From Isoetes taiwanensis (Eukaryota; Streptophyta; Lycopodiopsida; Isoetales; Isoetaceae): a DNA stretch of 64,000 bases. The position numbers and the translations under genes were made by a program. The stretch spans positions 372,001 to 436,000 of the forward strand of contig JAJEKV010000146.1 of the NCBI GenBank assembly GCA_021234155.1. The letters run 5' to 3'. Below the pieces are notes generated by a model, which was not told the DNA's origin, did not search any database, and was given only the letters and a program-made list of their open reading frames with translations. The first letter of the stretch is position 1. The number at the start of each line of letters is the position of its first letter. Positions 62,198 through 64,000 of this stretch are shown here, one piece after another.

Positions 62198-62440
62198 CCA
62201 AACGTATATCGAGTTAGATATACTGCGTATATCGAACTCGATATACAAATATACAGCGTATATCGAGTTCGATATACGACGTATATCGAGTTAGATATAC
62301 GACGTATATACAAATATACAGCGTATATCGAGTTCGATATACGACGTATATCGAGTTAGATATACGACGTATAGCGAGTTAGATATACGACGTATAGCGA
62401 GTTAGATATACGACGTATATCAAACTCGATATACGATTTT
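62198..62440. repeat. Array of short hairpins (GTATATCGAGTTCGATATAC)
   Basis: About ten units of roughly 20-27 bases. Each is an imperfect to near-perfect inverted repeat with arms GTATATCGA and TCGATATAC (or TAGATATAC), separated by CGAC or by AAATATACAGC linkers. Units alternate TTCGATATAC and TTAGATATAC forms; some have TATAGCGAG. The array ends in a T-rich run (62438-62460). Confidence 0.92.
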
Positions 62441-62460
62441 TTTTATTTTTTTTTTTTTTA

Positions 62461-64000
62461 AATTAAAGTAGAAATTATATAGTTAGCTCAAATATGATGC
62501 ACATGAGGTTGCCAACATAATGGCCAATATATGATATCCCAGAATATGCAATGAAGGCATATGTGCCATGTAATTGATATCTCTGAAAAAATGGCCATGT
62601 TATGGTAAAATATAGATGATAGTTTGTCAGGCATGGAATAAACCATAGGGTTGTTCTTGTAGCAATATGGCAAATAACAAATAGTCATTTGATTAAACAA
62701 AATTGATGTTGACATTAACATGTGGAATATGGAAATTTCACTTTTTGACTCTAAAATTGGAGTTGACTTATGGTTGCATTATGGCTCACGTTTTGGAAAA
62801 CAGCATGTGCTCCTTACATGCAAGTTGCCATTTGCCTAAAAGGCTTTGTTGCATGCACATGCATGGCATATTTTTAGCCCTTGTACATGCACGTCTAAAA
62901 TTGTCATGCCTTCTTTCCCCTTGGTTTTGTTACATAGATGTTAACATATTGGGATGTTTATTTTGCCATGTATATGTATGAATCTTGAGTTGCAGTATGC
63001 TATGTTTCACTTTTGGATTACCTGATAATCTCCCAAAAAAAAGGGAAAGGGCATATTCTGCCTTTTGTATTTTCTGAAAATATTAATTCGTTTTTACCTT
63101 AGACGAACTCATTTTAGGGTTCGAAGTTAGGTTTTCGTTCAAATAGTGGACAGCCGGCTGCTGTTTGTGCAACATGAACGGCCATGGCGGTGCTATAAGA
63201 CAAAGTGGATTCCACTAGAAAGAGGTATTCCTTTGTGCGAGAAGGATCGTTGCATGTGGTAAACCAAGTTCTGCTGCATTTCGCTCTTCTATTTGGCCCA
63301 TATTTTCTCTTGAAGATGCTGGCATCTCCCTTGGCAATTTCGTTGTATCTGCCTTTGCCATTGTCGCCGTGAGAAGCAGAGAAAAAGCTGACCAAAACAT
63401 GCCAAAGAAATGATCCTAAGAGGGCATGCTATGGACAGATGAAGTTAGAAGGCAATGAAAATAACAACAAGACAACTGGAGCTATCCGAGAGCGCACAAT
63501 AATCAGGTTCTTTGCTGGTTTTTACGATTTGAATATTCTTATAGATCTGGCAAATGAAGATCTTATAGATCTGGCAAATGAAGATTGTAGCAAGAAATAG
63601 GGGAATTAATATATTCATTGTATTTCCTTTTTTAAGGTTTTTTTGCTGTGATTACATGCTGAGTTTAAAGATTGCTGGATCTGTTACTCACTAAATAAGT
63701 GTTGATATGAAATTTATTCAAGTTATTGCTAATGCATGCATGAAGATTAGGTCATTGGAATGGTTGTTAGATGCACAAATGTTAGATGCTAATTTGTGCA
63801 GGAATAAAACATGTAATGACTTCTTGCTTTTAAGAAGTTGGGAAGAGATAATGCATTGGTCAGTGGTATACCCTGATTGGCATATAAGATTTAATGGGTT
63901 ATTATAACTTTAAACTTGGAGAAATTAGCTGGATCCCTTATTTACTGAACCATATATGAGCTGGAAGTTTAGTTGCTGACTCTTACCATTAGGGATAAGG
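62461..64000. other. Intergenic; weak minus-strand ORF at 63215-63400
   Basis: No confirmed gene. The minus-strand frame 63400-63215 (61 codons) begins MFWSAFSLLLTATMAKA, resembling a secretion signal, and continues LPREMPASSRENMGQIEERN. It has no recognised family, and an overlapping frame in the same place is also open. A perfect duplication of ATCTTATAGATCTGGCAAATGAAG-like text lies at 63540-63585. Confidence 0.3.

Overview
The window is nuclear DNA of a land plant. It has GT-AG introns, a plastid starch synthase III gene with 16 exons, a plant-type kinesin light chain-related remnant, a PPR remnant and many plant transposons. It is AT-rich and transposon-heavy. The non-LTR elements end in microsatellites next to a 3' stem-loop, unlike the usual poly-A L1 elements of seed plants, so I lean towards a fern or another non-seed plant. 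That placement is inference.

Layout. 0-4 kb: a PPR remnant, a minisatellite, then an intact six-exon FCF2 gene (rRNA processing). 4.9-7.8 kb: a frameshifted LINE lying against a decayed kinesin light chain-related (KLCR) pseudogene. 8.8-10.8 kb: a possible MITE, low-complexity repeats, a second LINE 3' end on the minus strand and a GC-rich palindrome. 12.3-21.0 kb: a Mutator-like element (MULE) of about 8.6 kb with 214-bp terminal inverted repeats (3 mismatches counted) and a 10-bp target duplication. It carries a transposase and, on the opposite strand, a C2H2 zinc finger plus ULP1-type SUMO protease gene. It interrupts an open reading frame that reads through when the element and one target copy are removed in thought. 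23.65-31.97 kb: three head-to-tail copies of a roughly 3.0-3.1 kb unit. 32-41.7 kb: gene-poor. 41.75-46.16 kb: a tandemly duplicated, decayed Ty3/gypsy pol. 48.26-49.15 kb: a 5'-truncated LINE with a 13-bp target duplication. 49.78-49.93 kb: a small MITE. 50.32-59.20 kb: the complete starch synthase III gene. 61.69-62.44 kb: a stop-ridden coiled-coil remnant followed by an array of short hairpins.

Only FCF2 and starch synthase III look like intact host genes: all splice phases agree and both frames are open end to end. They are unrelated housekeeping genes and form no pathway together.

The most unusual structure is inside the MULE. A 13-bp motif that forms a 26-bp perfect palindrome in the TIR is amplified into two internal arrays. 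In their regular stretches both arrays are spaced at almost exactly 21 bp. Both MULE genes carry disabling lesions although the TIRs are nearly identical.
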